Origin: Anaerolineaceae bacterium
Lineage (GTDB): Bacteria > Chloroflexota > Anaerolineae > Aggregatilineales > Phototrophicaceae
Reading direction: 5' to 3'
Assembly (NCBI GenBank): GCA_020634165.1
Contig: JACKCF010000011.1
Location: 1-40,657 of the forward strand
Length of the DNA: 40,657 nucleotides
Made by a program: the position numbers and the translations under genes. This document shows positions 21,438-30,375 of the stretch, in pieces; position 1 is the first letter of the stretch; each line of letters opens with the position of its first letter. Under the pieces are notes generated by a model, which saw only the letters and a program-made list of their open reading frames with translations, was not told where the DNA came from and made no database searches.

Positions 21438-23390
21438 ATGGGTATGCATGGAAGCGGCTGGTGGAGCTATATCCGCAGCAATACTGACGAAAAACGGCCG
21501 TCGGTTTCGATGGCACTTATCCGGCGTGTGCTGACATACGCGCGTCCTTATCGACGCGAGATCGTCGGCATGTTGGTGATGATCCTGATTACAACAGGTC
21601 TGGGCCTGTTGAATCCCCTTATTTTCCGCGACCTGATTGATAACGTCCTGTTAGAGGGCGGACCCAACTACGGCGATATGTCGCGCCTGAATGTCCTGGC
21701 GCTGGCGCTGATTCTCATTCCAGTTGTACGCGGTGTCATTTCGGTTGTTCAGCGAAAATACAATGCAACCGTTGGCGAAGGCACAATCTACGATTTGCGA
21801 GTGGCGCTTTATTCCCATCTTCAACGGATGTCGCTGCGCTTTTTCACAAATACAAAAACCGGCGAACTGATGAGTCGTCTGAACAATGATGTGGTTGATG
21901 CGCAGCGAGCTATCAGCGATACGATTGTGAGCATCGTGACCAACTTCATCACAGTAGTCGCGACACTCGCCGTCATGCTGACGCTTGAATGGCGGCTGAC
22001 TATTCTAGGCGTCGTGGTTTTGCCCCTATTTATTCTAGTGGCGCGACGTGTGGGTAATCTGCTGCGCGAGATTATTCGTACACAGATGCAGCACAATGCC
22101 CGTATGAATGCCATGATGAACGAAACCCTCAATATCAGTGGTGCGCTGCTGGTCAAGCTGTTCGGGCAAGCCGATACGGAAACATCACGCTTTCAAGAAC
22201 GTGCAAAAAGCGTCCGCGATACAGGTATCGACCGCGCTGTACTCAGCAGTCAATTCTTCATGCTAATCAGTTTGGTAAGCGTGATCGGCACAGCCGTTGT
22301 CTATTGGGTGGGTGGTCATCTTGTGCTGGAAGGCGCGTTTACCGTCGGCACAATTGTGGCATTTGGTAGTTATCTGACGCAGCTTTACGGGCCACTGCAA
22401 TCCTTGACGAATGCTCCGGTTGATTTCGCAACCTCGATTGTGAGCTTTGAACGCGTCTTCGAGATTGTTGACCTGCCGCTGGAAATTGATGAAAAGCCGG
22501 ATGCGGTACACATCGGCCACACAGAGGGCAATCTTGTATTCGATGATGTAACGTTTGCTTATGACAATTCATCGAGCAGCCTGAGCGAAGCAAAGCGCTT
22601 TTGGGAGGCTGATGATGAAGGTATCCACTCCGGTACGGTGGCAAACCAGAACAATAATTCACAGGCGCGGGAAATCGCGCTAAAGGATGTGTCCTTTAAG
22701 ATCAAATCCGGTCAACTGGTGGCGCTGGTTGGGCCAAGTGGCGCGGGTAAGACGACCCTCACCTACTTGATCCCCAGGCTATATGACCCGACTGCGGGAC
22801 GCATTCTGCTCGATGGGCATGACCTGCGTGATCTGACGCTGTCAACGCTGTCGGACAACATCGGCATGGTGACCCAGGAAACTTATCTTTTCCACGATAC
22901 CGTACTTGCCAACCTGCTTTACGCCAAGCCGGATGCTACTCAGGAAGAATTAGAAGCAGCCTGTAAAGCGGCAAACATACACGATTTCATCGCCGGACTG
23001 AGTAACGGCTACGATACGCTGGTTGGTGAGCGCGGCTATCGCCTGAGTGGTGGTGAAAAGCAGCGGATTGCTATCGCGCGCGTCATCCTCAAAAATCCAC
23101 GCATTCTGGTGCTGGACGAAGCTACTTCTCACCTGGATAGTCAGTCTGAGGCATTGGTGCAGGATGCCCTGGCGCGGGTACAAGAAGGCCGGACGAGCAT
23201 CGTCATCGCCCACAGGCTGAGTACTATTCTGGCGGCTGACCATATTCTGGTGATGAATCGCGGCGAAATTGTAGAGCAAGGCACCCACGCCGAACTGATC
23301 GCCCATGAGGGCCTGTACAGCCAATTATACGAAACACAGTTCCGAGCAGTTGAGAACGCTATAGCAGAAGAACCCCTCGCTGGCGACTAA
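21438..23390 (+). CDS. ABC exporter, fused permease and ATPase
   Basis: With the ATG at 21438 the protein has 650 residues. Residues about 20-320 are a type IV exporter membrane domain with about six hydrophobic segments, and the rest is an ATPase: Walker A GPSGAGKTT, Q-loop VTQETYLF, signature LSGGEKQR, Walker B ILVLDEATSHLD and switch AHR. The family (MsbA/BmrA-like) exports lipids or drugs as a dimer, here likely a homodimer since no partner gene is adjacent. About 36 residues (SSLSEAKRFWEADDEGIHS and onward) are inserted between the ATPase FAYDN strand and ALKDVSF, where most relatives have only a few. A TTG further upstream opens the same frame but lacks support. Confidence 0.92.
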   Translation: MGMHGSGWWSYIRSNTDEKRPSVSMALIRRVLTYARPYRREIVGMLVMILITTGLGLLNPLIFRDLIDNVLLEGGPNYGDMSRLNVLALALILIPVVRGVISVVQRKYNATVGEGTIYDLRVALYSHLQRMSLRFFTNTKTGELMSRLNNDVVDAQRAISDTIVSIVTNFITVVATLAVMLTLEWRLTILGVVVLPLFILVARRVGNLLREIIRTQMQHNARMNAMMNETLNISGALLVKLFGQADTETSRFQERAKSVRDTGIDRAVLSSQFFMLISLVSVIGTAVVYWVGGHLVLEGAFTVGTIVAFGSYLTQLYGPLQSLTNAPVDFATSIVSFERVFEIVDLPLEIDEKPDAVHIGHTEGNLVFDDVTFAYDNSSSSLSEAKRFWEADDEGIHSGTVANQNNNSQAREIALKDVSFKIKSGQLVALVGPSGAGKTTLTYLIPRLYDPTAGRILLDGHDLRDLTLSTLSDNIGMVTQETYLFHDTVLANLLYAKPDATQEELEAACKAANIHDFIAGLSNGYDTLVGERGYRLSGGEKQRIAIARVILKNPRILVLDEATSHLDSQSEALVQDALARVQEGRTSIVIAHRLSTILAADHILVMNRGEIVEQGTHAELIAHEGLYSQLYETQFRAVENAIAEEPLAGD

Positions 23391-23403
23391 ATTATGCTTG
23401 ATA

Positions 23404-23439
23404 ACAAAAGGGACGCGACAACAGTCACGTCCCTTTTGT
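23404..23439. terminator. Bidirectional terminator between the ABC exporter and SH3 genes
   Basis: ACAAAAGGGACG (23404-23415) and CGTCCCTTTTGT (23428-23439) form a perfect 12-bp stem, with a further GAC/GTC pairing inside the loop. It lies between two convergent genes and can serve both. Confidence 0.85.
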
Positions 23440-23458
23440 GTTGAAAAGCTGCGTTTAT

Positions 23459-24229
23459 CTAGTTCATCACAGGGATAATGACACCTGCTGGATTGCGAAC
23501 GATACCTGCAATGGCCTGTATCCAGCCTGTGGCCATTTCTCCATCAATACAGGGGGCTTCTACATAGTAGTAAGTCGCACTGAGGTTGCGGCCAAGGATT
23601 TCATATTCCAGGCCACCCTGGGTCGTACAGACAACTTCACCTGTGGTCGAAAGTGCATCATAGATCGGATTGCCGGTGAACCCTACGTAGAGGGTTGGCG
23701 GTGTGATATCTGGTTCGGTAGCAATCACTGGCACATCGGAAACATCGCCACGCAGCACGATAATCTCGTTCCATATCCACCCGCGAACGTTGCCGACCTG
23801 AACGTACCACCACGTCTGGATGTCGTTCTGTCCGAGGATGACCAGCGGTGTGCTGCCGCGAACCACAGCGACGCGCGTATAGGCTGGGCCGGGGCCACTG
23901 CGCAGATTTGCGAATGAGGTATTGACGATACCATAACCTGATTGGGATTCAGCAAGGCCATCGGGATTATTTGGAATGGGCAGCAGAGTATTCAAATCAG
24001 GCGAAGCAGCCCTTTCAATGGCTGCGAGTTCGCCAGGGTCGGCATCACAATTCAGTATGATATTCTGTGGTGGGACGTTGACGCTGTCGCCTTCCAAGAA
24101 GATGGCGGCAATCTCGCCCTGGTTGGTTGGCGCTACCAAAATACATTCTGAACTAGACTGAGCATTGGCGACAATTGCCACGCTCAATGTCATCACGATA
24201 GCAACACATAAGCCTATCAGTCTGCGCAT
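23459..24229 (-). CDS. Secreted protein with bacterial SH3 domain
   Basis: The 256-residue protein starts with a signal peptide (residues 1-23, ending VANAQ). At about residues 98-162 it has a bacterial SH3 domain: GIVNTSFANLRSGPGPAYTRVAV, TPLVILGQN, WWYVQVGNVRGWIWNEII. The NLRSGPG motif is typical. A second region from about 180 to 250 (YVGFTGNPIYDALSTTGEVV, YYYVEAPC, TGWIQAIAGIV) has the spacing of a diverged second SH3 domain. Such domains bind peptidoglycan or peptide ligands outside the cell. No catalytic domain is present. Four cysteines in the mature part could form disulfides. Confidence 0.85.
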   Translation of the reverse strand: MRRLIGLCVAIVMTLSVAIVANAQSSSECILVAPTNQGEIAAIFLEGDSVNVPPQNIILNCDADPGELAAIERAASPDLNTLLPIPNNPDGLAESQSGYGIVNTSFANLRSGPGPAYTRVAVVRGSTPLVILGQNDIQTWWYVQVGNVRGWIWNEIIVLRGDVSDVPVIATEPDITPPTLYVGFTGNPIYDALSTTGEVVCTTQGGLEYEILGRNLSATYYYVEAPCIDGEMATGWIQAIAGIVRNPAGVIIPVMN

Positions 24230-24338
24230 GATGCATCCTTCGTATAAAGTCAGTAAGATGAATATGAGGCTTTACACTTTTAGCATACACCATTTTGGAA
24301 ACCATAGTCGTAACAAATCGTCAAAAAATGGGTAACGC

Positions 24339-24382
24339 AACCAGATTATATTGGCATCAACAGAGAATGTGCTAATCTGGTT
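24339..24382. repeat. 10-bp inverted repeat before the metallophosphoesterase gene
   Basis: AACCAGATTA (24339-24348) and TAATCTGGTT (24373-24382) are exact reverse complements with 24 bp between. The left arm overlaps a TATATT that might be a -10 box. It could be an operator pair or a leader hairpin ending about 30 nt before the start codon. Function is not known. Confidence 0.5.
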
Positions 24383-24414
24383 GAGTCATTGCAAAGACGA
24401 TACGAGAAGCGCCA

Positions 24415-25077
24415 ATGCGGATTGTAGCGATACCAGATATCCATACCAGAGCTGAAAACCTGCACGACATCGCCCAGCCGATTGGCAATGCCGATATTTT
24501 GCTGCTCCCTGGTGATATGACCAATGGCGGCACAAACAGCGTCGTGGCGATGCAGAAGGTGCTCGACATTTTAGAGCCGATGAATAAGCACATTTACACG
24601 GTCCCAGGGAATATGGATACAGACGAAATCCTGGAAATGACCACCCAACTGGGCATCAATCTGCATCGGCGACATATCATTGTCGATGGGGTTGCATTCT
24701 GTGGGCTTGGTGGCGCACTGCCCTTCTTCGGCAAGTTTGTATTTTCCGAGGCAGTACTGGCAGACTACCTGAACGAAAGCATCAGTGGACTACCAGTAGG
24801 TATGCCATTTGTGCTGGTCAGCCACCAGCCACCGTATGGTACAGTATGTGACCTTATTGATAATGGCGAACACGTTGGCAGCCAAGCTGTTCGCGGGTTC
24901 ATAGAGCAGCATCAGCCGCTGGCATGCTTTTGTGGGCATATCCACACCGGCATTGGTAAGGACCTCATTGGTAACAGCGTCATTCTAAATCCTGGACGTT
25001 TTTCCGAATCGCGCCGATACGCGATGGCGATGATTGAAAATGGGCAATTAATAGAAGCAGATATCGTCAGCGCATAG
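24415..25077 (+). CDS. Calcineurin-like metallophosphoesterase
   Basis: The 220-residue product carries all motifs of the dimetal phosphoesterase fold: DIH at residues 8-10, GDMTNGG, GNMD (in place of the usual GNHD), SHQPPYG and GHIHTG. Length and order fit the YfcE/small phosphoesterase group. The replacement of H by M in the GNHD motif is shared with other small subgroups and may change the substrate range. It likely hydrolyses phosphodiesters or phosphomonoesters; the substrate is unknown. It is followed 79 nt later by pth, on the same strand, but pth has its own likely -10 box. Confidence 0.88.
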   Translation: MRIVAIPDIHTRAENLHDIAQPIGNADILLLPGDMTNGGTNSVVAMQKVLDILEPMNKHIYTVPGNMDTDEILEMTTQLGINLHRRHIIVDGVAFCGLGGALPFFGKFVFSEAVLADYLNESISGLPVGMPFVLVSHQPPYGTVCDLIDNGEHVGSQAVRGFIEQHQPLACFCGHIHTGIGKDLIGNSVILNPGRFSESRRYAMAMIENGQLIEADIVSA

Positions 25078-25117
25078 GCAATCTACAGACGTGGATAACG
25101 TCCGATTAATGTGACCA

Positions 25118-25126
25118 TGCTATGAT
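25118..25126 (+). promoter_or_regulatory. Extended -10 element upstream of pth
   Basis: TGCTATGAT has the TGn extension plus five of six matches to TATAAT. No clear -35 is seen, as is often the case for extended -10 promoters. It lies 30 nt before the pth start. A small hairpin (GACGT/ACGTC, 25087-25101) stands just upstream. Confidence 0.45.
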
Positions 25127-25156
25127 GCGCAGCGTTAACCAAACAGAGCAAATATC

Positions 25157-26191
25157 ATGAGTAATAAGTATCTCATCGTGGGCCTGGGCAATCCTGGCCG
25201 ACAATATCAAAATACGCGGCATAACGTTGGTTTCTGGGTCGTTGCAGAGTTAGCTCGTCGGCACAATCTGAGCAGCCCAAAGAGCGAACGCAAGTCGTAT
25301 GTCCTGGATGGGACTATTGCAGGCAAACGTGTCATCGCAGCTATACCCCAAACCTATATGAACCTGAGCGGAGAAGCTGTCCGCGCCCTGGTGGATTTTT
25401 ATAAAATTCCGCTGGAAAATATCATCGTTGTTCATGATGATTTGGATACGCCACTAGGCACCCTGCGTCTACGGCAGACAGGCGGGCATGGCGGCCAGAA
25501 TGGTGTGCGTAATATCATCCTGCATCTGGGCACACAGGAATTCGCGCGGGTCCGTTTTGGCATTGGTCGTCCTAATGGCAAGATGACGGCACGGGATTAT
25601 GTACTACAGCCATTCTATGATGATGACGCTATCCTGGCAGAACAGGTTACGAGCAAAGCGGCTGATGCCGTCGAGGCATGGCTGGCGCACGGCCTGGACA
25701 AAGCCATGAGCATGTTCAACGGCGACATCAACGATACCCAGACCAAGCCCAAAACCACGCCAGAAGACGAACTAAAATTGGCGCGTCGTGCGCATGAATT
25801 GGCCCCGAACGATCCGAAGCCATTGGAGAAAATGGCCCAGGTCTATCGTCGGCTGCGGCAACTGGACGAAGCCGCCAATGCATATCTGATGATGGCAGAT
25901 GTTCATGCTCGTGCCGCAAGACCCAAGCAGCAGGTCGCAGCCTGGGAGCAGGCTGTAGCGATCCGGCCCAGTCTGGTGGATATTCAGGCAGATATCGCCA
26001 GAGCTTACGAAGCAGAAGACAACAGTAAACGCGCTACGCAGCGTTGGCTTAAGCTAGCCGCCTACTATCAGGATAGTGGCGCGCTGGAAAAAGCCCAACA
26101 AGCTATTGATGAGGCCCTACGCCTGAATCCGCAGCATCCGAAGGCGCTCGATATGCAGGCACACCTCGAACAGGTGTTAAAGCCGGATTAG
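25157..26191 (+). CDS. pth: Peptidyl-tRNA hydrolase with C-terminal TPR-like extension
   Basis: Residues 1 to about 190 are a complete peptidyl-tRNA hydrolase, which releases tRNA from peptides that drop off the ribosome. N12 (GLGNPG), H22 (NTRHNVGF), N69 (TYMNLSG), D94 (VHDDLD) and N115 (GGHGGQNGVRN) correspond to the known active-site residues. Standard Pth ends near residue 190, but this protein runs to 344. After a polar linker (about 194-203), residues about 204-340 show TPR-like helical repeats: ARRAHELAPNDPKPLEKMAQVYRR, AANAYLMMADVHAR, AWEQAVAIRPSLVDIQADIA and AQQAIDEALRLNPQHPKAL. The frame is continuous, with no sign of a second start. TPR modules bind partner proteins; the partner is unknown. 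Confidence 0.93.
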   Translation: MSNKYLIVGLGNPGRQYQNTRHNVGFWVVAELARRHNLSSPKSERKSYVLDGTIAGKRVIAAIPQTYMNLSGEAVRALVDFYKIPLENIIVVHDDLDTPLGTLRLRQTGGHGGQNGVRNIILHLGTQEFARVRFGIGRPNGKMTARDYVLQPFYDDDAILAEQVTSKAADAVEAWLAHGLDKAMSMFNGDINDTQTKPKTTPEDELKLARRAHELAPNDPKPLEKMAQVYRRLRQLDEAANAYLMMADVHARAARPKQQVAAWEQAVAIRPSLVDIQADIARAYEAEDNSKRATQRWLKLAAYYQDSGALEKAQQAIDEALRLNPQHPKALDMQAHLEQVLKPD

Positions 26192-26210
26192 GATCATCAC
26201 ATGCTCCAAA

Positions 26211-26239
26211 TTCCCAAGTCGTGATGAGCCTGCTATAAT
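26211..26239 (+). promoter_or_regulatory. Promoter of mfd
   Basis: TTCCCA (26211-26216, four of six) and a perfect TATAAT (26234-26239) lie 17 bp apart, with a TGn extension directly before the -10. The mfd start codon is 76 nt further on. Confidence 0.7.
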
Positions 26240-26314
26240 CGGACCGCAATTCCTCGACCAAGTAGACCAACTCAACAACATCATCTTTTACCGGCACGCT
26301 CATCAGGGGACTTC

Positions 26315-29300
26315 ATGCGACTCACCGGTTTAATTGACAATCTGCGACAGACTCAGGATTATCGTTCACTACTTGAAGCACTTAAGAGAAGTGATCGACA
26401 ACATCGACCCGTTATCCGAAGCGCGAGGCCCTATGTTGTCGGGGCGCTGGCACAGGATTGGGCTGGTCCCATTATTTACCTGACAGCACGCGGAAAACGA
26501 GTCCATACGGTCGCGGAACAACTACCCGTCTGGTTAGAGGATGAATCGCGGATTCATCGTTATGCCGAGCCAACACCGATGTTTTATGATCGGTTGGCCT
26601 GGGATGCCGATGTCATTCGTGAACGCCTGAATGCACTCTATGCGTTGATGGATGAGCAACATACCGTCGCACCCATCATCATATCCTCCGCGCGGGCATT
26701 GATGCAGCGCACGCTGCCACCGCATTTATTCCGCCAGCACAGCCACTTGATCGAAGTCGGGCAGCGCTACAAGATTGACGAATTGGTGCAGGACTGGGTC
26801 AATCATGGTTATGAACCCGTAACCATGGTCATTGAACCAGGCACATTTACGCGCCGAGGCGGGTTGCTGGATGTCTACCCTATCCACTCAAATGCACCGG
26901 TACGGCTGGATTTCTTCGATGATGAACTCGACACTTTGCGGTTGTTCGACCCAGCAACACAGCGTACGACTGAGAAGATTCGCCGTATCGCCATCCCTCC
27001 TGCGCGTGAAGCCTTACCCCTGAATACGCCACCGCTGGCGGGGCATCTCGCAGGCTGGTTCGATGGGCTGACACAAAACAAGGATGATGTCCATACAGCA
27101 ATCCAAGACGCGGACGCGCTTGAGCATGGCACAGCGTTTTCGTTTTTGGAACATTACATGCCCTATCTGTATGATGATCCTGTCAGCCTGCTGGACTATG
27201 CCCCGCCGGATTCCTTGCTGATTGTCGAAGACCTGGATGATCTGCGTGATGAAATCCTGTCACTCATTGAGAACGCTGAGGCTAATCGCGAGAACAATAT
27301 AGCAACTCAGCAGATCGCACCGGACCATCCGGTACCCTATGTTGAGTGGAAGACTATCGCAGCCGATATTGAGCGACATCATGTGCTGCACCTGAATATC
27401 ACCTCACTGGCAGACCTGGAAGCTATTAGCGTCAATGAACGCTGGTTTATGCCTGGTGAACGGTTCGGCGGTCAGTTGAGGCATGCGCTGTCCTATGTCA
27501 AAGATAAGCGTGATGCTCACGAAACGGTCATCATCGTTTCTCAGCAGATTGATCGTATTCTGGAGTTGTGGCAGGAGCAGAGTACCCATTTTGCACCCAA
27601 ACTGGACTCCATAACGGAGCCGCTCCGAAACGACAGCCTGATCTTTATTTCTGGTGCATTAACAGAAGGCTGGTCTGCGCCACAGGGTGAGAAGCCGCTG
27701 CATCTCCTGACTGATGCAGAAATATTCAATTGGTCACGGCCCGAACCACGCCGCCGAACATCGGGACATGCTCGGCGTGGCAAACTACCGGAGAGCGATT
27801 ACAGCGCCTGGGAAAATGGCGACTATGTGGTCCATGTCGATTATGGCATTGGACGCTTCGCTGGTTTGCGCACGCGCGTTGTAGAAGGCAATGAACGCGA
27901 GTATCTCCTCATTGAATACGCTGGCACGGATTCATTATTCGTGCCAATTCACCAATCAGATCGTCTGACACGCTTCGTTGGTCCAGATGAAGCTCCGCCC
28001 AGGCTTAATAAACTGGGCAAGCCGGATGTATGGATCAAGGCACGGTCGAAGGCCAAACAGGCGGCAGAAGAAGAAGCACGCGAATTGCTTGAAATTTATG
28101 CGCGGCGTGCCAGCAGCGGCGGTCACCACTTCCAGCCAGATACGCCCTGGCAGCATGAACTTGAGGCCAGCTTCCCCTATGTCGAGACGGACGATCAGCT
28201 ACGGGTTTTGCGAGAGATTAAGCGGGATATGGAAAGTCCTATGCCAATGGACCGACTGGTATGCGGTGATGTTGGCTACGGCAAGACAGAAGTAGCACTA
28301 CGGGCGGCCTTCAAAGCCGTTATGGATGGGCGACAAGTCGCTATACTCGTGCCAACCACTGTGCTGGCAGATCAGCACTATCACACGTTCAGCGAGCGTA
28401 TGGAGCCGTTCCCGCTGCGTGTAGAGAGCATTTCTCGCTTCCGCAGCAAGGCGGAACAGGCGCAAATCATCGATGACGTTGCTAACGGCGATGTGGATAT
28501 CATCATCGGAACCCATCGCCTGTTGAGCAAGGACGTTTCGTTCAAAGATCTGGGTCTGATTGTCATCGACGAGGAACAGCGCTTCGGGGTTAAGCACAAG
28601 GAGCATTTCAAAAAGCTGCGTTCGGAAGTCGATATTCTGACGCTGACTGCTACGCCTATTCCGCGCACCCTGTATATGAGCCTGTCCGGGGTGCGCGACA
28701 TCAGCATGATACAAACACCGCCAGAGGAGCGCTTACCTGTTATTACACACGTCAGCTCATTCGACCCCAAACTGACACGGCAGGCTATTCTGCGGGAACT
28801 GGACCGAGGCGGGCAGGTATTCATCATCCACAACCGCGTTCGCAGTATCCAGACAGCAAAAGAGCGCTTCCAGGATATTGTGCCGGAGGCCAGCATCGTC
28901 GTGGCACATGGGCAGATGAATGGCAAAATGCTCGAAGGCGTCATCAGCGCGTTTACAAAGGGCGAATACGATATTCTGTTGGCGACCAGCATTATCGAAA
29001 ATGGCATCGATATGCCCAATGTCAACACACTGATTGTAGACCGCGCTGAGTGGTTCGGCATGTCGCAGTTGTACCAGATTCGTGGGCGCGTCGGCAGAGG
29101 GGCACAGCAGGCGTATGCGTATCTGTTCCATGCCGGGGGCAACCGCCTGACGGAAGAAGCGAAGGTCCGATTGGAAACGATGGCGGAACATGCACAGCTT
29201 GGTTCCGGTTTCCAGATTGCCGTGCGCGATCTCGAGCTACGAGGTGCAGGTGATATCCTCAGCACACGGCAGACGGGTCATGTCGCGAGCGTCGGCCTGC

Positions 29301-29830
29301 AACTCTATACACAGCTACTGCAACAGGCTGTCAAGAAGCTGAAAGGCGAAGAAGATACTGGTGCGAAACCGAGCCACGAGCAGGAACGCATCATCATCGA
29401 CCTGCCACTGCCAGCATATATTCCAAATGATTGGATCGACGAGATGGCCCTGCGCCTGCAACTGTATCGTCGTATTGGCAGCCTACAGACCGAAAATGAT
29501 GTTGAGATGATGGCGCTTGAACTGGAAGATCGCTTTGGCAAGCTGCCGCCCGCAGTAACGGGCCTGCTATATCAGATCAAAGTGAAGCTGTTTGCCCAGG
29601 CGATCAATGCAACTTCAGTCATCAAGCCGCGTGAGCATATTCTGGTCAAGCTGCCCTGGCTGGCAGCAGTTGATCGTGACGCCCTGGCACATTCATTGGG
29701 CGATGATGTGGAAGTATCGCGAACGGCTGTTGAACTGGCCTTTATCCCTGAATTGTGGCAGGAGCGATTGCTAGAGATCCTTGAAGCGCTACAAGAAGGT
29801 TTGCCGGAACAGATCGGCACCGGGATATAA
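26315..29830 (+). CDS. mfd: Transcription-repair coupling factor Mfd
   Basis: Mfd pushes stalled RNA polymerase off DNA and recruits UvrA/UvrB to the lesion. The 1171-residue protein has the full set of domains: a UvrB-like N-terminal part (with VIEPGTFTRRGGLLDVYP near residue 175), an RNA polymerase interaction domain of the CarD type at about 492-560 (GDYVVHVDYGIGRFAGL), a helicase with Walker A GDVGYGKTE (about 650), DEEQRFG (about 751), TATPIPRTLYMSL, and QIRGRVGRG (about 920), and the C-terminal TRCF domain. The TRG region RQTGHVASVGLQLY is present. Its length is typical. It has its own promoter and ends 4 nt before the convergent YbaK-type gene. Confidence 0.98.
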   Translation: MRLTGLIDNLRQTQDYRSLLEALKRSDRQHRPVIRSARPYVVGALAQDWAGPIIYLTARGKRVHTVAEQLPVWLEDESRIHRYAEPTPMFYDRLAWDADVIRERLNALYALMDEQHTVAPIIISSARALMQRTLPPHLFRQHSHLIEVGQRYKIDELVQDWVNHGYEPVTMVIEPGTFTRRGGLLDVYPIHSNAPVRLDFFDDELDTLRLFDPATQRTTEKIRRIAIPPAREALPLNTPPLAGHLAGWFDGLTQNKDDVHTAIQDADALEHGTAFSFLEHYMPYLYDDPVSLLDYAPPDSLLIVEDLDDLRDEILSLIENAEANRENNIATQQIAPDHPVPYVEWKTIAADIERHHVLHLNITSLADLEAISVNERWFMPGERFGGQLRHALSYVKDKRDAHETVIIVSQQIDRILELWQEQSTHFAPKLDSITEPLRNDSLIFISGALTEGWSAPQGEKPLHLLTDAEIFNWSRPEPRRRTSGHARRGKLPESDYSAWENGDYVVHVDYGIGRFAGLRTRVVEGNEREYLLIEYAGTDSLFVPIHQSDRLTRFVGPDEAPPRLNKLGKPDVWIKARSKAKQAAEEEARELLEIYARRASSGGHHFQPDTPWQHELEASFPYVETDDQLRVLREIKRDMESPMPMDRLVCGDVGYGKTEVALRAAFKAVMDGRQVAILVPTTVLADQHYHTFSERMEPFPLRVESISRFRSKAEQAQIIDDVANGDVDIIIGTHRLLSKDVSFKDLGLIVIDEEQRFGVKHKEHFKKLRSEVDILTLTATPIPRTLYMSLSGVRDISMIQTPPEERLPVITHVSSFDPKLTRQAILRELDRGGQVFIIHNRVRSIQTAKERFQDIVPEASIVVAHGQMNGKMLEGVISAFTKGEYDILLATSIIENGIDMPNVNTLIVDRAEWFGMSQLYQIRGRVGRGAQQAYAYLFHAGGNRLTEEAKVRLETMAEHAQLGSGFQIAVRDLELRGAGDILSTRQTGHVASVGLQLYTQLLQQAVKKLKGEEDTGAKPSHEQERIIIDLPLPAYIPNDWIDEMALRLQLYRRIGSLQTENDVEMMALELEDRFGKLPPAVTGLLYQIKVKLFAQAINATSVIKPREHILVKLPWLAAVDRDALAHSLGDDVEVSRTAVELAFIPELWQERLLEILEALQEGLPEQIGTGI

Positions 29831-29834
29831 GCGC

Positions 29835-30317
29835 CTATTCTTTAGCAACATCTGCCCAGGTGCCATTGGTCAACGTTTGTAGCTGGTTAACGCCCATACC
29901 AAAGTTGTGGTTGGCTGAACCCGCTGCCGCGTAGATGGTATCAAAACGCTTTAAGAATGCATCCAGATAGATCGGGATATTCGGCGTACGATGCCCAACC
30001 GGCGGCACGCCCCCTGGCGCGTAGCCATAAATTTCAACGCATTCGTCGGGCTTGGCAAGCTTGACTTTCTTGCGCCCTACCTCAAACATGGTAGCAATCT
30101 TGCGATCATCGACCTGTTTATCACCACTGGCAACGACCAGAATAGGAGCACCATTTACAATCAGGCAGATACTTTTGGCGATCTGACCCACATCACAGCC
30201 GATTGCGGCGGCGGCCAATTCGCTGGTTGCTGTTGACTCAGAGAATTCCCGAACAGTCAGCCCGAGATTAGCGGCGTCAATTGCAGCGCGAACGTGGTCG
30301 GTCGTCAAAGGTTGCAT
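29835..30317 (-). CDS. YbaK/ProX-type aminoacyl-tRNA deacylase
   Basis: With the ATG at 30317 (GGAG box about 10 nt upstream) the protein has 160 residues. It shows the YbaK/aminoacyl-tRNA deacylase pattern: a catalytic lysine in QIAKSICL, VVASGDKQVD, and GYAPGGVPPVGH, then FGMGVNQLQTLTNGTWADV. Proteins of this family remove wrongly attached amino acids from tRNA (Cys or Ala from tRNA-Pro). Its exact substrate cannot be assigned. It is transcribed divergently from the macrodomain gene, with 58 nt between their starts, and convergent to mfd with only 4 nt between stops. Confidence 0.88.
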   Translation of the reverse strand: MQPLTTDHVRAAIDAANLGLTVREFSESTATSELAAAAIGCDVGQIAKSICLIVNGAPILVVASGDKQVDDRKIATMFEVGRKKVKLAKPDECVEIYGYAPGGVPPVGHRTPNIPIYLDAFLKRFDTIYAAAGSANHNFGMGVNQLQTLTNGTWADVAKE

Positions 30318-30375
30318 GGGAACTTCGCTCCAAGGGATAATATGTGGATGGATACGCAACCAGGCGAGTATAGCT

